DNA from: Phenylobacterium montanum
GTDB taxonomy: Bacteria > Pseudomonadota > Alphaproteobacteria > Caulobacterales > Caulobacteraceae
DNA: 64,000 bases
Direction: 5' to 3'
Assembly (NCBI RefSeq): GCF_018135625.1
Contig: NZ_CP073078.1
Location: 3,442,501-3,506,500, forward strand
The position numbers and the translations under genes are program-made. The notes below the pieces were generated by a model. It saw nothing but the letters and a program-made list of their open reading frames with translations, made no database searches and had not been told where the DNA came from. Below, in pieces: positions 51,908-60,022 of this stretch; the first letter of the stretch is position 1; every line of letters starts with the position of its first letter.

Positions 51908-52504
51908 TCAGAGCACGCCCTTGGTGGAGGGGGCGTGGCCCAGGGTCTTGGGGTCCAGCTCCACCGCCTGGCGCAGGGCCCGGGCCAGGGCCTTGAATCC
52001 GCTCTCGGCGATGTGGTGGCTGTTCTCGCCGTAGAGGGTCTCCAGATGCACGCAGGCGCCGCAGTTCATGGCGAAGGCGTGATGGAATTCCTTGAACAGC
52101 TCGGTGTCCATCTCGCCGACCTTGGGCCGCTGGAAGGCGACCTTCCAGACGAGGTAGGGGCGGTTGGAGAGATCGAGGGCGCAGCGGGTCAGGGTCTCGT
52201 CCATCGGGATATAGGCGTGGCCGAACCGGCGCACGCCCTTGAACCCGTCGAGGGCCTTGGCGATCGCCAGGCCCAGGACGATGCCGGTGTCCTCGACCGT
52301 ATGGTGCATGTCGATGTGCAGGTCGCCCTTGGTCTCGACCGTCATGTCGATCCCGCCGTGGCGGGCGAAGCTTTCCAGCATGTGGTCGAAGAAGCCGACG
52401 CCGGTGGAGACTTTCGAGACTCCGGTCCCGTCCAGGTCCACGGTCACGCGGATCTGGGTCTCCTTGGTCTCGCGGACCACTTCGGCCGTGCGGCTGGCGG
52501 CCAT
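51908..52504 (-). CDS. hisB: Imidazoleglycerol-phosphate dehydratase
   Basis: 198 residues, monofunctional form. Metal-binding signatures [48 protein letters not shown]-type start [12 protein letters not shown] and [16 protein letters not shown] are all visible. First his gene in this leftward cluster hisB-H-A-F-E; adenosine kinase lies 80 bases upstream on the same strand. Confidence 0.95.
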   Translation of the reverse strand: MAASRTAEVVRETKETQIRVTVDLDGTGVSKVSTGVGFFDHMLESFARHGGIDMTVETKGDLHIDMHHTVEDTGIVLGLAIAKALDGFKGVRRFGHAYIPMDETLTRCALDLSNRPYLVWKVAFQRPKVGEMDTELFKEFHHAFAMNCGACVHLETLYGENSHHIAESGFKALARALRQAVELDPKTLGHAPSTKGVL

Positions 52505-52584
52505 GTCGGCGCGCTCCTTGATCTTCGTCCGATCCCGGCGAGCGGGAATGGCGATCTAAACGGAAAGGACCCGATAGGAAAGCC

Positions 52585-53571
52585 CTATAGCCCTGCGGCG
52601 GCGGCCAGAGCCTTCAGCGAAGTCTGCGGGCGCGGGCCGTAGTGCGAGATCACCTCGGCCGCGGCCAAGCCGCCCCAGCGGGCGCAGGCCGGCAGGCTAT
52701 GGCCTTGGGCCAAGGCGTGCAGGAAGCCGGCGGCGTACTGGTCGCCGGCGCCGGTGGTGTCGACCACCTTGTCCACCGGAGCGGCGGGAACGGCGTGGGC
52801 GTCGTCGCCGGCGATGACCACCGAGCCCTTCGGGCCGCGGGTGATGGCGGCGATCTTGGCCCGGCCGCGGATCGCCTCGGCGGCGGCGTCGAAACTGTCG
52901 GTCTCGAACAGGGCGCAGATCTCGTCCTCGTTGGCGAACAGGATGTCGACCTCGCTGTCGATGAAGCCGAGGAGCGCCGGCCGGTGACGATGCACCACGA
53001 AGCTGTCGGAGAGGGACAGGGCGATCAGCCGCCCGGCCCCGCGCGCCAGGCCGGCGGCCTTGGCGAAGGCGCGGCGGGCCTCCGGCGGGTCGAACTGGTA
53101 GCCTTCCAGATAGACCGCGGCGGCGGCCTCGATGATCGCCGGATCGACGTCGTCGGGAGACACCATGGCTGCGGCGCCCAGGAAAGTGCACATGGTGCGC
53201 TGGCCGTCGGGGGTGACGTTGATCAGGCAGCGCCCGGTCTGGTGGTCGCCGATCCGCCCGCCGCTGAACTTGGCGCCGATGGATTCGATGTCATGGGCGA
53301 ACACGTCGCCCAGCTGGTCCTGGCCCAGCTTGCCGATGAAGGCGCCGCGGCCGCCCAGGCTGGCCAGGCCCGCGATGGTGTTGCCGGCCGATCCGCCCGA
53401 GGCTTCGACTCCCGGCGCCATGTGGCCGTAGAGTTCGACAGCGCGCGCGTCGTCGATCAGGATCATGGCGCCCTTGGTCAGGCCGTGCTCGACCAGGAAA
53501 TCCTCGGTGGCCGGCGATATAACGTCGACAATGGCGTTGCCGATGGCGGCGACGTCGTACAGGCTTTGCAT
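52585..53571 (-). CDS. Adenosine kinase (PfkB family)
   Basis: 328 residues. ribokinase/PfkB fold with YDVAAIGNAIVDVISP at the N terminus, GGSAGNTIAGLASLGG, and the anion hole and catalytic Asp in VDTTGAGDQYAAGFLHAL. The pattern matches alphaproteobacterial adenosine kinases; another nucleoside or sugar as substrate cannot be ruled out. It precedes hisB on the same strand and is divergent from the ATP-grasp gene. Confidence 0.88.
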   Translation of the reverse strand: MQSLYDVAAIGNAIVDVISPATEDFLVEHGLTKGAMILIDDARAVELYGHMAPGVEASGGSAGNTIAGLASLGGRGAFIGKLGQDQLGDVFAHDIESIGAKFSGGRIGDHQTGRCLINVTPDGQRTMCTFLGAAAMVSPDDVDPAIIEAAAAVYLEGYQFDPPEARRAFAKAAGLARGAGRLIALSLSDSFVVHRHRPALLGFIDSEVDILFANEDEICALFETDSFDAAAEAIRGRAKIAAITRGPKGSVVIAGDDAHAVPAAPVDKVVDTTGAGDQYAAGFLHALAQGHSLPACARWGGLAAAEVISHYGPRPQTSLKALAAAAGL

Positions 53572-53648
53572 GGGCAGGGAGATCCGGGCTTTGAACGGCG
53601 CGCGGAGTATAGCATGGGCCTCGGACTGGCAATGCGGGCGGTGATGTG

Positions 53649-54500
53649 ATGCGACTTTTGCTGCTGACGCCGGCGCCGGACGAGCCGAGATTCGCCGCCA
53701 TCGCCTCCGAATTGGCCGAACGCCTGTCCGCGCCCCTCCGACCGGAGGGGATCGAAGTCACAACCCGTTCGTGGACCGAGGCCGGCGACCTGGCCGGGTT
53801 CGATGCGGTCACCCCACTCCTGGCCTGGGGCTATCATAGCCGCGAGCGCGAGTGGCGGACCTTGCTGGATCGGCTGGACGAAGGCGGCGTTCGCGCAGTC
53901 AATTCGGTCGAGGTCCTGTCCTGGAACACCCAGAAGACCTACCTGGCCGAGCTGGAAGAGGCCGGGGCGCCGATCGTGCCGACCCTGTTCGTCGACCGCC
54001 TGACCCCCGCCGCTGTCGCCGAGGCGCACGAACGGTTCGGCCAGGACCTGATCGTCAAGCCGCAGGTCTCCGGCGGCTCGTTCGGCACGATCCGCCTGCC
54101 CCATGGCGGCAGCCTGGCCGGCGGCCCGCCCGGCCCGGCCATGCTGCAGCCCTTCCTGCCGGCGGTGGCCGAGGAGGGCGAGCTGTCGCTGCTCTATTTC
54201 GGCGGCGCCTTCAGCCACGCCATCGCCAAGGTCGCCAGCGCCGGGGACTTCCGCGTGCAGTACCAGTACGGCGGCGCCTATCGCGCCATCGAGGCTGACG
54301 CCGAGATGCGCCGGGTCGCCAGCCAGGTGCTGGAGGCGGCGGGCCAGCCCCTGGCCTATGCCCGTATCGACCTGATCCGCGCTCCTGACGGCGAGCTGCG
54401 CCTGATGGAGCTGGAGGCGATCGAGCCCGACCTCTATCTCGACCTGGCCCCCGACCGCGGCGGCGGATTTGCAAAGGCGATGCGCGCGGCGATGCGCTAG
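53649..54500 (+). CDS. ATP-grasp protein of unknown substrate
   Basis: 283 residues. The N-terminal part (TPLLAWGYHSRERE, NSVEVLSWNTQKTYLAELEE) is a pre-ATP-grasp domain; the ATP-binding part has LIVKPQVSGGSFGTIRL, LQPFLPAVAEEGELSLLYF and LIRAPDGELRLMELEAIEPD with the metal-binding Glu pair. It resembles RimK/glutathione-synthetase-like ligases related to DcsG of cycloserine synthesis, but the substrate is not shown. A GTG just 3 bases upstream is an alternative start. Its stop codon TAG shares a CTAG with the stop of the convergent nth. Confidence 0.8.
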   Translation: MRLLLLTPAPDEPRFAAIASELAERLSAPLRPEGIEVTTRSWTEAGDLAGFDAVTPLLAWGYHSREREWRTLLDRLDEGGVRAVNSVEVLSWNTQKTYLAELEEAGAPIVPTLFVDRLTPAAVAEAHERFGQDLIVKPQVSGGSFGTIRLPHGGSLAGGPPGPAMLQPFLPAVAEEGELSLLYFGGAFSHAIAKVASAGDFRVQYQYGGAYRAIEADAEMRRVASQVLEAAGQPLAYARIDLIRAPDGELRLMELEAIEPDLYLDLAPDRGGGFAKAMRAAMR

Positions 54501-55210
54501 GCGCCCAGGAACAGCTCACGCGACGGACAGAGGTCGGCGACCACGCATTCCGCGCACTTGGGCTTGCGCGCCACGCAGACATAGCGGCCGTGCAGGATCA
54601 GCCAGTGGTGGGCGCGGGTCAGGTAGGGCTTCGGGATGATGGCGGTCAGGTCGTGCTCGACCTGGTCGGGGGTCTTGCCGGCGGACAGCTTCAGCCGGTG
54701 GGCGACGCGGAAGACGTGGGTGTCGACGGCGATGGCCGGCTCGATATCGAGCTCGTTCAGCACCACGCTGGCGGTCTTGCGACCGACGCCGGGCAGGGCC
54801 TGCAGCGCCTCGCGCTTCAGGGGGACCTGCCCGCCGTACTGGTCCAGCAGGATGCGCGAGAGGGCGATGACGTTTCTGGCCTTGGTGCGGTAGAGGCCGA
54901 TCGAGGCGATGAAAGGGATCAGGCCCTCTTCGCCCAGGGCGACCATGTCGGCCGGGTTGTCGGCGACGGCGAACAGCTTGTCGGTCGCCTTGTTGACCAT
55001 CTTGTCGGTCGCCTGGGCCGACAGGGCCACCGCTACCACCAGGGTGTAGGGGTTCTTGAAGTCGAGCTCGGTGCGTGGATCGGGGGCGGTCTGGGCGAAG
55101 CGCGAGAACAGCGCCTCGATCCGTGCGGCCTGGGCGGGGGAGGCGCGGCGGGGGCGTTTGGCGGGCTTGCGCGCAGGTCTTGGGGCGGGCTTGGGCTTGG
55201 CGGCTGGCAT
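54497..55210 (-). CDS. nth: Endonuclease III
   Basis: 237 residues, with an N-terminal Lys/Arg/Pro/Ala-rich tail of about 28 residues before the usual enzyme. DNA glycosylase/AP lyase for oxidised pyrimidines. Helix-hairpin-helix LPGVGRKTASVVLNE carries the catalytic Lys, IAVDTHVFRVAHRL the Asp, and the C terminus has the 4Fe-4S pattern C-x6-C-x2-C-x5-C (CVARKPKCAECVVADLC). It is divergent from the DUF2244 gene. Confidence 0.95.
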   Translation of the reverse strand: MPAAKPKPAPRPARKPAKRPRRASPAQAARIEALFSRFAQTAPDPRTELDFKNPYTLVVAVALSAQATDKMVNKATDKLFAVADNPADMVALGEEGLIPFIASIGLYRTKARNVIALSRILLDQYGGQVPLKREALQALPGVGRKTASVVLNELDIEPAIAVDTHVFRVAHRLKLSAGKTPDQVEHDLTAIIPKPYLTRAHHWLILHGRYVCVARKPKCAECVVADLCPSRELFLGA

Positions 55211-55290
55211 GGCTTGACCATGGCTTGCGTCGCTGCGTTCGCCAACGGTCCGCTGGTGCGAAGCGGTCGCGACTTGGCTAGACTGGTCTG

Positions 55291-55767
55291 ATGGCCGCCA
55301 CCCTCTACATGGACGCCCGCCTGGCGCCGACGCGCTCGCTGTCCAAGCGCGGCTTCGCCTGGTTGTTCGGCCTGGTGATCGCCGCCAACCTGGCCATGGC
55401 GGCCTTCGTCATCGCCCTGCACGCCTTTCCGGTGCCGTTCTTCCTGGGGCTCGACGTGCTGGGCGTCTGGCTGGCCTTCCGCGCCAGCTATCGCGGGGCC
55501 GCGAGCCAGGCCGAGCGGGTGCAGGTTTCCGCCGACGAGGTGCGCGTCTCGCACGAGATCGGCCGCCACGCCCGCACCGTCTGGACCTCGCCCACCGCCT
55601 TCACCCGCGTCGCCGTCGAGGCGCCCGGCGAGCACGAGACCAGCGTCTCCCTCCAGCTCTCCGGCCGCAGCCTGGTGGTGGCCCGAGCCCTCAGCCCCGT
55701 CGAGCGCGCCGACTTCGCCAAGGCCCTGGAAACGGCGATCCGGAAGGCGCGGGCGGAGCGGTACTGA
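55291..55767 (+). CDS. DUF2244 integral membrane protein
   Basis: 158 residues: short N terminus (YMDARLAPTRSLSKRGFAWL), two membrane helices (LFGLVIAANLAMAAFVIAL and FFLGLDVLGVWLAFRAS), then a cytoplasmic beta-rich part (VQVSADEVRVSHEIG, HARTVWTSPTAFTRV). Matches DUF2244, often next to nth in alphaproteobacteria. Function unknown. It converges on hslU with 3 bases between stops. Confidence 0.86.
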   Translation: MAATLYMDARLAPTRSLSKRGFAWLFGLVIAANLAMAAFVIALHAFPVPFFLGLDVLGVWLAFRASYRGAASQAERVQVSADEVRVSHEIGRHARTVWTSPTAFTRVAVEAPGEHETSVSLQLSGRSLVVARALSPVERADFAKALETAIRKARAERY

Positions 55768-55770
55768 ACG

Positions 55771-57078
55771 CTAAAGAATATACCGCGACAGGTCCGCGTT
55801 CTGGGCCAGGGCTCCGACGCGGTCGCGGACATAGGCGCCGTCGATGACGACCTGCTCGGCCCCGCCGTCGCCGGCGGTGAAACTGATTTCCTCGACCACC
55901 TTTTCCAGGACGGTCTGCAGGCGGCGGGCGCCGATGTTCTCCACCGCCCCGTTCACCGCCACGGCCGCGTCGGCCAGGGCCTCGATGGCGTCGTCGGTGA
56001 AGGTCAGGGTCACGCCCTCGGTGGCCATCAGCGCCTGGTTCTGGCGGATCAGGTTGGCCTCGGGCTCGGTGAGGATGCGGCGAAAGTCGTCCCGGGTCAG
56101 GGCCTTCAGCTCCACCCGGATCGGCAGGCGGCCCTGCAGCTCGGGAAGTAGGTCCGAGGGCTTGGCCACGTGGAAGGCGCCCGAGGCGATGAAGAGCACG
56201 TGGTCGGTCTTCACCGGCCCGTACTTGGTCGAGACGGTGGTCCCCTCGATCAGCGGCAGGAGGTCCCGCTGGACGCCTTCGCGCGAGACGTCGGCGCCGG
56301 CGCGTTCCGAGCGCGAGGCGACCTTGTCGATCTCGTCGATAAAGACGATGCCGCTGGTCTCGGCCAGGTCCAGGGCCTCCTGGGTCAGGGCTTCCTGGTC
56401 CAGAAGCTTGTCGCTCTCCTCGGCGATCAGGGGCGCCCAGGCGCCGGCGACGGTGGTCTTGTGCGTCTTTGTCCGCCCGCCGAAGGCCTTGGACATCATC
56501 TCGGAGATGTTCAGCACGCCCACCGAGGCGCCCGGCTGGCCGGGGATATCGAAGCCCTGCATGGGCGAGCCACTGTCGGACAAGGTCAGCTCGACTTCCT
56601 TGTCATCGATCTCGCCCGCCCGGAGCTTCTTCCTGAAGGCGTCGCGGGTCGCGGGCTGTGCGGCCGGGCCGACCAGAGCGTCGAGGATCTTCTCCTCGGC
56701 GGCGGACTCGGCCTTGGCGCGCACGGCGGCGCGGCGCTTGTCGCGGACCATGGCCATAGCGCTCTCGACCAGGTCGCGCATGATCTGGTCGACGTCGCGG
56801 CCGACATAGCCGACCTCGGTGAACTTGGTCGCCTCGACTTTCAGGAACGGGGCCTGTGCCAGCCTGGCCAGGCGACGGGCGATCTCGGTCTTGCCGACCC
56901 CGGTCGGGCCGATCATCAGGATGTTCTTGGGCGTGATCTCGTCACGGATCTCTTCCGGGGCCCGGCGGCGGCGCCAGCGGTTGCGCAGGGCCACGGCCAC
57001 GGCGCGCTTGGCCTCGGCATGGCCGACGATGAAGCGGTCGAGCTCGGAGACGATCTCGCGGGGGGAGAATTCGGTCAT
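55771..57078 (-). CDS. hslU: ATP-dependent protease ATPase subunit HslU
   Basis: 435 residues, AAA+ unfoldase of the HslUV protease. [19 protein letters not shown] start, Walker [17 protein letters not shown], pore-loop [16 protein letters not shown], Walker [13 protein letters not shown], sensor-type [17 protein letters not shown] and the C-terminal LSRYIL tail that inserts into HslV. It lies 10 bases downstream of hslV, same strand. Confidence 0.96.
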   Translation of the reverse strand: MTEFSPREIVSELDRFIVGHAEAKRAVAVALRNRWRRRRAPEEIRDEITPKNILMIGPTGVGKTEIARRLARLAQAPFLKVEATKFTEVGYVGRDVDQIMRDLVESAMAMVRDKRRAAVRAKAESAAEEKILDALVGPAAQPATRDAFRKKLRAGEIDDKEVELTLSDSGSPMQGFDIPGQPGASVGVLNISEMMSKAFGGRTKTHKTTVAGAWAPLIAEESDKLLDQEALTQEALDLAETSGIVFIDEIDKVASRSERAGADVSREGVQRDLLPLIEGTTVSTKYGPVKTDHVLFIASGAFHVAKPSDLLPELQGRLPIRVELKALTRDDFRRILTEPEANLIRQNQALMATEGVTLTFTDDAIEALADAAVAVNGAVENIGARRLQTVLEKVVEEISFTAGDGGAEQVVIDGAYVRDRVGALAQNADLSRYIL

Positions 57079-57088
57079 ACGCGGGGTC

Positions 57089-57640
57089 CTAGGCGTCCAG
57101 AGTCTCGAGGGTCAGGGCGCCGTTGGTGTAGACGCAGATGTCGCCGGCTATGGCCATGGCGCGGCGGGCGATGTCCTCGGCGGTGAGGTCGAAGTCGACC
57201 AGGGCCCGGGCCGCGGCCAGGGCGAACTGGCCGCCCGAGCCGATCGCCGCGACGCCAAATTCCGGCTCCAGCACGTCGCCGACGCCGGTGACGGTGTAGA
57301 TGGCCTCCTTGTCGGCCACGATCAGCATCGCCTCCAGCCGGCGCAAATAGCGGTCGGTGCGCCAATCCTTGGCCAGGTCGACGCAGGCCCGGGCCAGCTG
57401 GTCGGGATACTGCTCCAGCTTGGCCTCCAGCCGCTCGATCAGGGTGAAGGCGTCGGCGGTGGCGCCGGCGAAGCCGGCCAGCACCTTGCCGCCGGCCAGG
57501 CGCCGCACCTTCTTCGCATTGCCCTTGACGATGGTCGGGCCCATGGAGACCTGGCCGTCGCCGGCGATCACGGTCTGGCCGTTCTTGTGCACGGCCAGGA
57601 TGGTGGTGCCGTGCCAGTTGGGGAAGTTGGGGTCAGTCAT
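57089..57640 (-). CDS. hslV: ATP-dependent protease subunit HslV
   Basis: 183 residues from the ATG at 57640. Ntn-type proteolytic core; the active Thr is in [12 protein letters not shown], so the first 11 residues ([11 protein letters not shown]) must be removed to expose it. [32 protein letters not shown] and [16 protein letters not shown] are conserved. The frame opens 36 bases earlier, but that start would add Arg-rich residues and is not preferred. Divergent from the MoeB/ThiF-like gene. Confidence 0.95.
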   Translation of the reverse strand: MTDPNFPNWHGTTILAVHKNGQTVIAGDGQVSMGPTIVKGNAKKVRRLAGGKVLAGFAGATADAFTLIERLEAKLEQYPDQLARACVDLAKDWRTDRYLRRLEAMLIVADKEAIYTVTGVGDVLEPEFGVAAIGSGGQFALAAARALVDFDLTAEDIARRAMAIAGDICVYTNGALTLETLDA

Positions 57641-57768
57641 AGCCGCGCATGTGGCGCGGATGGGCCGCCGGATCAAGCGCCACGCCGACGGTTGGCCTCG
57701 AACGGTCGCGCCCCTAAATCCCCGGGGCGAGTATGCTTCGGCTCCGGATCAGCTCAAGGACGCTCCAT

Positions 57769-58515
57769 TTGACCAGGTTCACCGACGAGGAAATCGAGCG
57801 CTATGCCCGCCATCTGGTGCTGCGCGAGGTCGGTGGGCCGGGGCAACAGGCGCTGAAGGCGGCGCGGGTGCTGGTCGTCGGCGCCGGCGGCCTGGGCGCG
57901 CCTGTGGCGCTCTATCTGGCGGCGGCCGGGGTTGGGACCCTGGGCCTGGCGGACGCCGACACCGTGGCCCTGTCGAACCTGCAGCGCCAGGTACTCTACG
58001 CCACGGCGGACATCGGTCGGCCCAAGGTCGAGGCGGCGGCCGCGCACCTGGCGGCGCTGAACGCCAATGTCGCGGTCCAGGCCCATGCGGTTGAGGTGCA
58101 TGCCGCCAACGCCCGCGAGATCGTCCGGGGTTATGACCTGGTGCTGGACGGCACCGACAATTTCGAGACCCGCTTCGCTGTCGCAGACGCCTGCGTGGCC
58201 GAGGGCAAGACCCTGGTCTCCGGCGCCATCGGCCGCTGGACCGGCCAAGTCGGGGTGTTCGCCGGCAAGCCCTGCTATCGCTGCCTCGTGCCAGAGGCGC
58301 CGCCGGACGCCGAGACCTGCGTCGCCGTAGGGGTGGTGGGCGCCCTGGCCGGCGTGATCGGCTCGATGATGGCGCTGGAGGCGGTCAAGCTGATCGCCCG
58401 CGCCGGCGAGCCGCTGACCGGCCGCCTGCTGGTCTACGACGCCCTGGCCGGCGAGGCCCGCACCGTGCGCATCGGCGCCGATCCGCATTGCCCCACCTGC
58501 GGCTCTGGTGATTAG
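57769..58515 (+). CDS. HesA/MoeB/ThiF family adenylyltransferase
   Basis: 248 residues from a TTG with AGGA 8 bases upstream, giving the typical start TRFTDEEIERYARHLVL. E1-like fold: ATP loop VVGAGGLGAPVALYLAAAG, NLQRQVLYATADIGRPKVEA, DGTDNFETRFAVADAC, and zinc cysteines in KPCYRCLVPEAPP and HCPTCGSG. It adenylates the C-terminal glycine of a ubiquitin-like sulfur carrier (MoaD or ThiS type). No carrier gene adjacent, so molybdopterin versus thiamine role is open. Confidence 0.9.
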   Translation: MTRFTDEEIERYARHLVLREVGGPGQQALKAARVLVVGAGGLGAPVALYLAAAGVGTLGLADADTVALSNLQRQVLYATADIGRPKVEAAAAHLAALNANVAVQAHAVEVHAANAREIVRGYDLVLDGTDNFETRFAVADACVAEGKTLVSGAIGRWTGQVGVFAGKPCYRCLVPEAPPDAETCVAVGVVGALAGVIGSMMALEAVKLIARAGEPLTGRLLVYDALAGEARTVRIGADPHCPTCGSGD

Positions 58516-58551
58516 CTGCCATTCCGGGCGAGGCGATCGGAGGAGGGACGA

Positions 58552-59517
58552 TTGGGACGCGTGATCAAGGGACTGGGCATCCTTGTCCTGGCCGTTTTCG
58601 CCATCGTGCTGGTCGGCTGGCTGGCCCTGCTGCGGCCCGACATCGGCTACGACAGGCTGGAGGCCAAGTATGCCGACGCCGCCAGCCGCTACATCGACCT
58701 GCCGGGCGGGGTGCATATGCGCTATCGCGACCAGGGCCAGGCCGGCGGTCACGTGCTGGTGCTGGTGCACGGCTTTTCCGCCTCGGCCCAGGACTGGGAC
58801 GACTGGGCGCGGATCCTCTCGCCCCGCTACCGCATCATCACCCTGGACCTGCCTGGCCATGGCCTGACCCGGGCGCCGGCGCGCTGGCCCGCAAACACCG
58901 ATTCCTACGCCGACCTGGTCGCCCAGGCGACGGACAGGCTGGGCGTGAAGTCGTTCGTGCTGGCCGGCAATTCCATGGGCGGGGGCGTGGCCTGGGACTT
59001 CGCCCTGCGCCATCCCGACCGGCTGCAGGGCCTGGTGCTGGTGGACGCCGCCGGCTGGGCCCCGCCCAAGAGCCAGCAGGGCGGCGCGGTGATCTTCCAG
59101 ATCCTGCGCAATCCGGTCGGCCGCGCGATCCTGCGCGACATCGACACCAAGCCCCTGATCGCCCAGGGGCTGAAGTCGGCCTTTGTCGACGAGAAGCTGG
59201 TCACCCCCGCCCTGGTCGACCGCTATTCCGATTTCGCCCGCGCACCGGGGCATCGGGCCATCCTGATGGCGCTGCAGACCGGTGACCGGCGCGAGGCGAG
59301 CTATGCGGTGCTGGCGGCGATCAAGGCCCCGACCCTGGTCATGCATGGCCGCGACGACCACCTGATCCCCTTCGCTAACGGCGAGGCCTTCGCCAGGGCG
59401 ATCCCGGGGGCGACCCTGATCGCCTATCCGGGGGTCGGGCACGTGCCGATGGAGCAGATCCCGGACCGGTCGGCCGCGGACCTGGACGCCTGGCTGAGGA
59501 CCAAGGTCTGGCCGTAG
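58552..59517 (+). CDS. Membrane-anchored alpha/beta hydrolase
   Basis: 321 residues, TTG start behind GGAGGAGGGA. An N-terminal hydrophobic helix (GLGILVLAVFAIVLVGWLALL) anchors it. Alpha/beta hydrolase motifs: LVLVHGFSASAQDW, LDLPGHGLTRAP, nucleophile elbow LAGNSMGGGVAWDF, HGRDDHLIPF with the Asp and YPGVGHVPMEQIP with the His. Similar to epoxide hydrolase or lipase-like family members; substrate unknown. It follows the MoeB/ThiF-like gene by 36 bases. Confidence 0.87.
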   Translation: MGRVIKGLGILVLAVFAIVLVGWLALLRPDIGYDRLEAKYADAASRYIDLPGGVHMRYRDQGQAGGHVLVLVHGFSASAQDWDDWARILSPRYRIITLDLPGHGLTRAPARWPANTDSYADLVAQATDRLGVKSFVLAGNSMGGGVAWDFALRHPDRLQGLVLVDAAGWAPPKSQQGGAVIFQILRNPVGRAILRDIDTKPLIAQGLKSAFVDEKLVTPALVDRYSDFARAPGHRAILMALQTGDRREASYAVLAAIKAPTLVMHGRDDHLIPFANGEAFARAIPGATLIAYPGVGHVPMEQIPDRSAADLDAWLRTKVWP

Positions 59518-59541
59518 CCTGGCTCCGGCCGAAAGAGCCCC

Positions 59542-59862
59542 CTATTGCGCCTTCCAGCCCCTGTTGGTCATGCAGGTGGCGTAGGCGGCGTCGCGGGTGA
59601 TCTTTTCCCGGTTGGCCAGGGGGTTGTCCTTGTCGACATAGGCGGCCATGGCGCTGGTCACGCCATAGGTCGGGTCGGAGAAGCCGGCCGAGACATGCAC
59701 GTCGATAGTGTCGGCCTCCTTGCGGCACTGGGCCTTGTCGGCGGCCAGGTGGGCCGGATCGCCCCCGGTCCAGGCCGGCTCGGGCGCAGCCGCCGGCGGG
59801 GTGCTGGCGCAAGCTGCGAGGCAGAGACTGGATGCGAGCAAGAGCGACAGCGAGCGGATCAT
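59542..59862 (-). CDS. Small lipoprotein
   Basis: 106 residues. Signal with lipobox LAAC (SLSLLLASSLCLAACAST, cysteine 18 as the lipid-attached residue), then Pro/Ala-rich linker and a domain with two cysteines (QCRKEADTID, ATCMTNRGW), which could form a disulfide. The motif CMTNRGW at the end resembles small lipoproteins of unknown function. Divergent from the PBP gene. Confidence 0.75.
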   Translation of the reverse strand: MIRSLSLLLASSLCLAACASTPPAAAPEPAWTGGDPAHLAADKAQCRKEADTIDVHVSAGFSDPTYGVTSAMAAYVDKDNPLANREKITRDAAYATCMTNRGWKAQ

Positions 59863-60022
59863 GGGGGCCTTCGAGCAGTTGCAGGCCCAGCCTAGAGCCC
59901 AGCTGCGGCGAAGTCATGTCGCATGGGGAGCCCGATTCATGTTTCGTAAACCCTATCGCGCGTGAGTCCGGCTTTCGGGTATTGAGCGCGCAAGGGCGCG
60001 TCCCAGCGGAGAGAATTCGACC

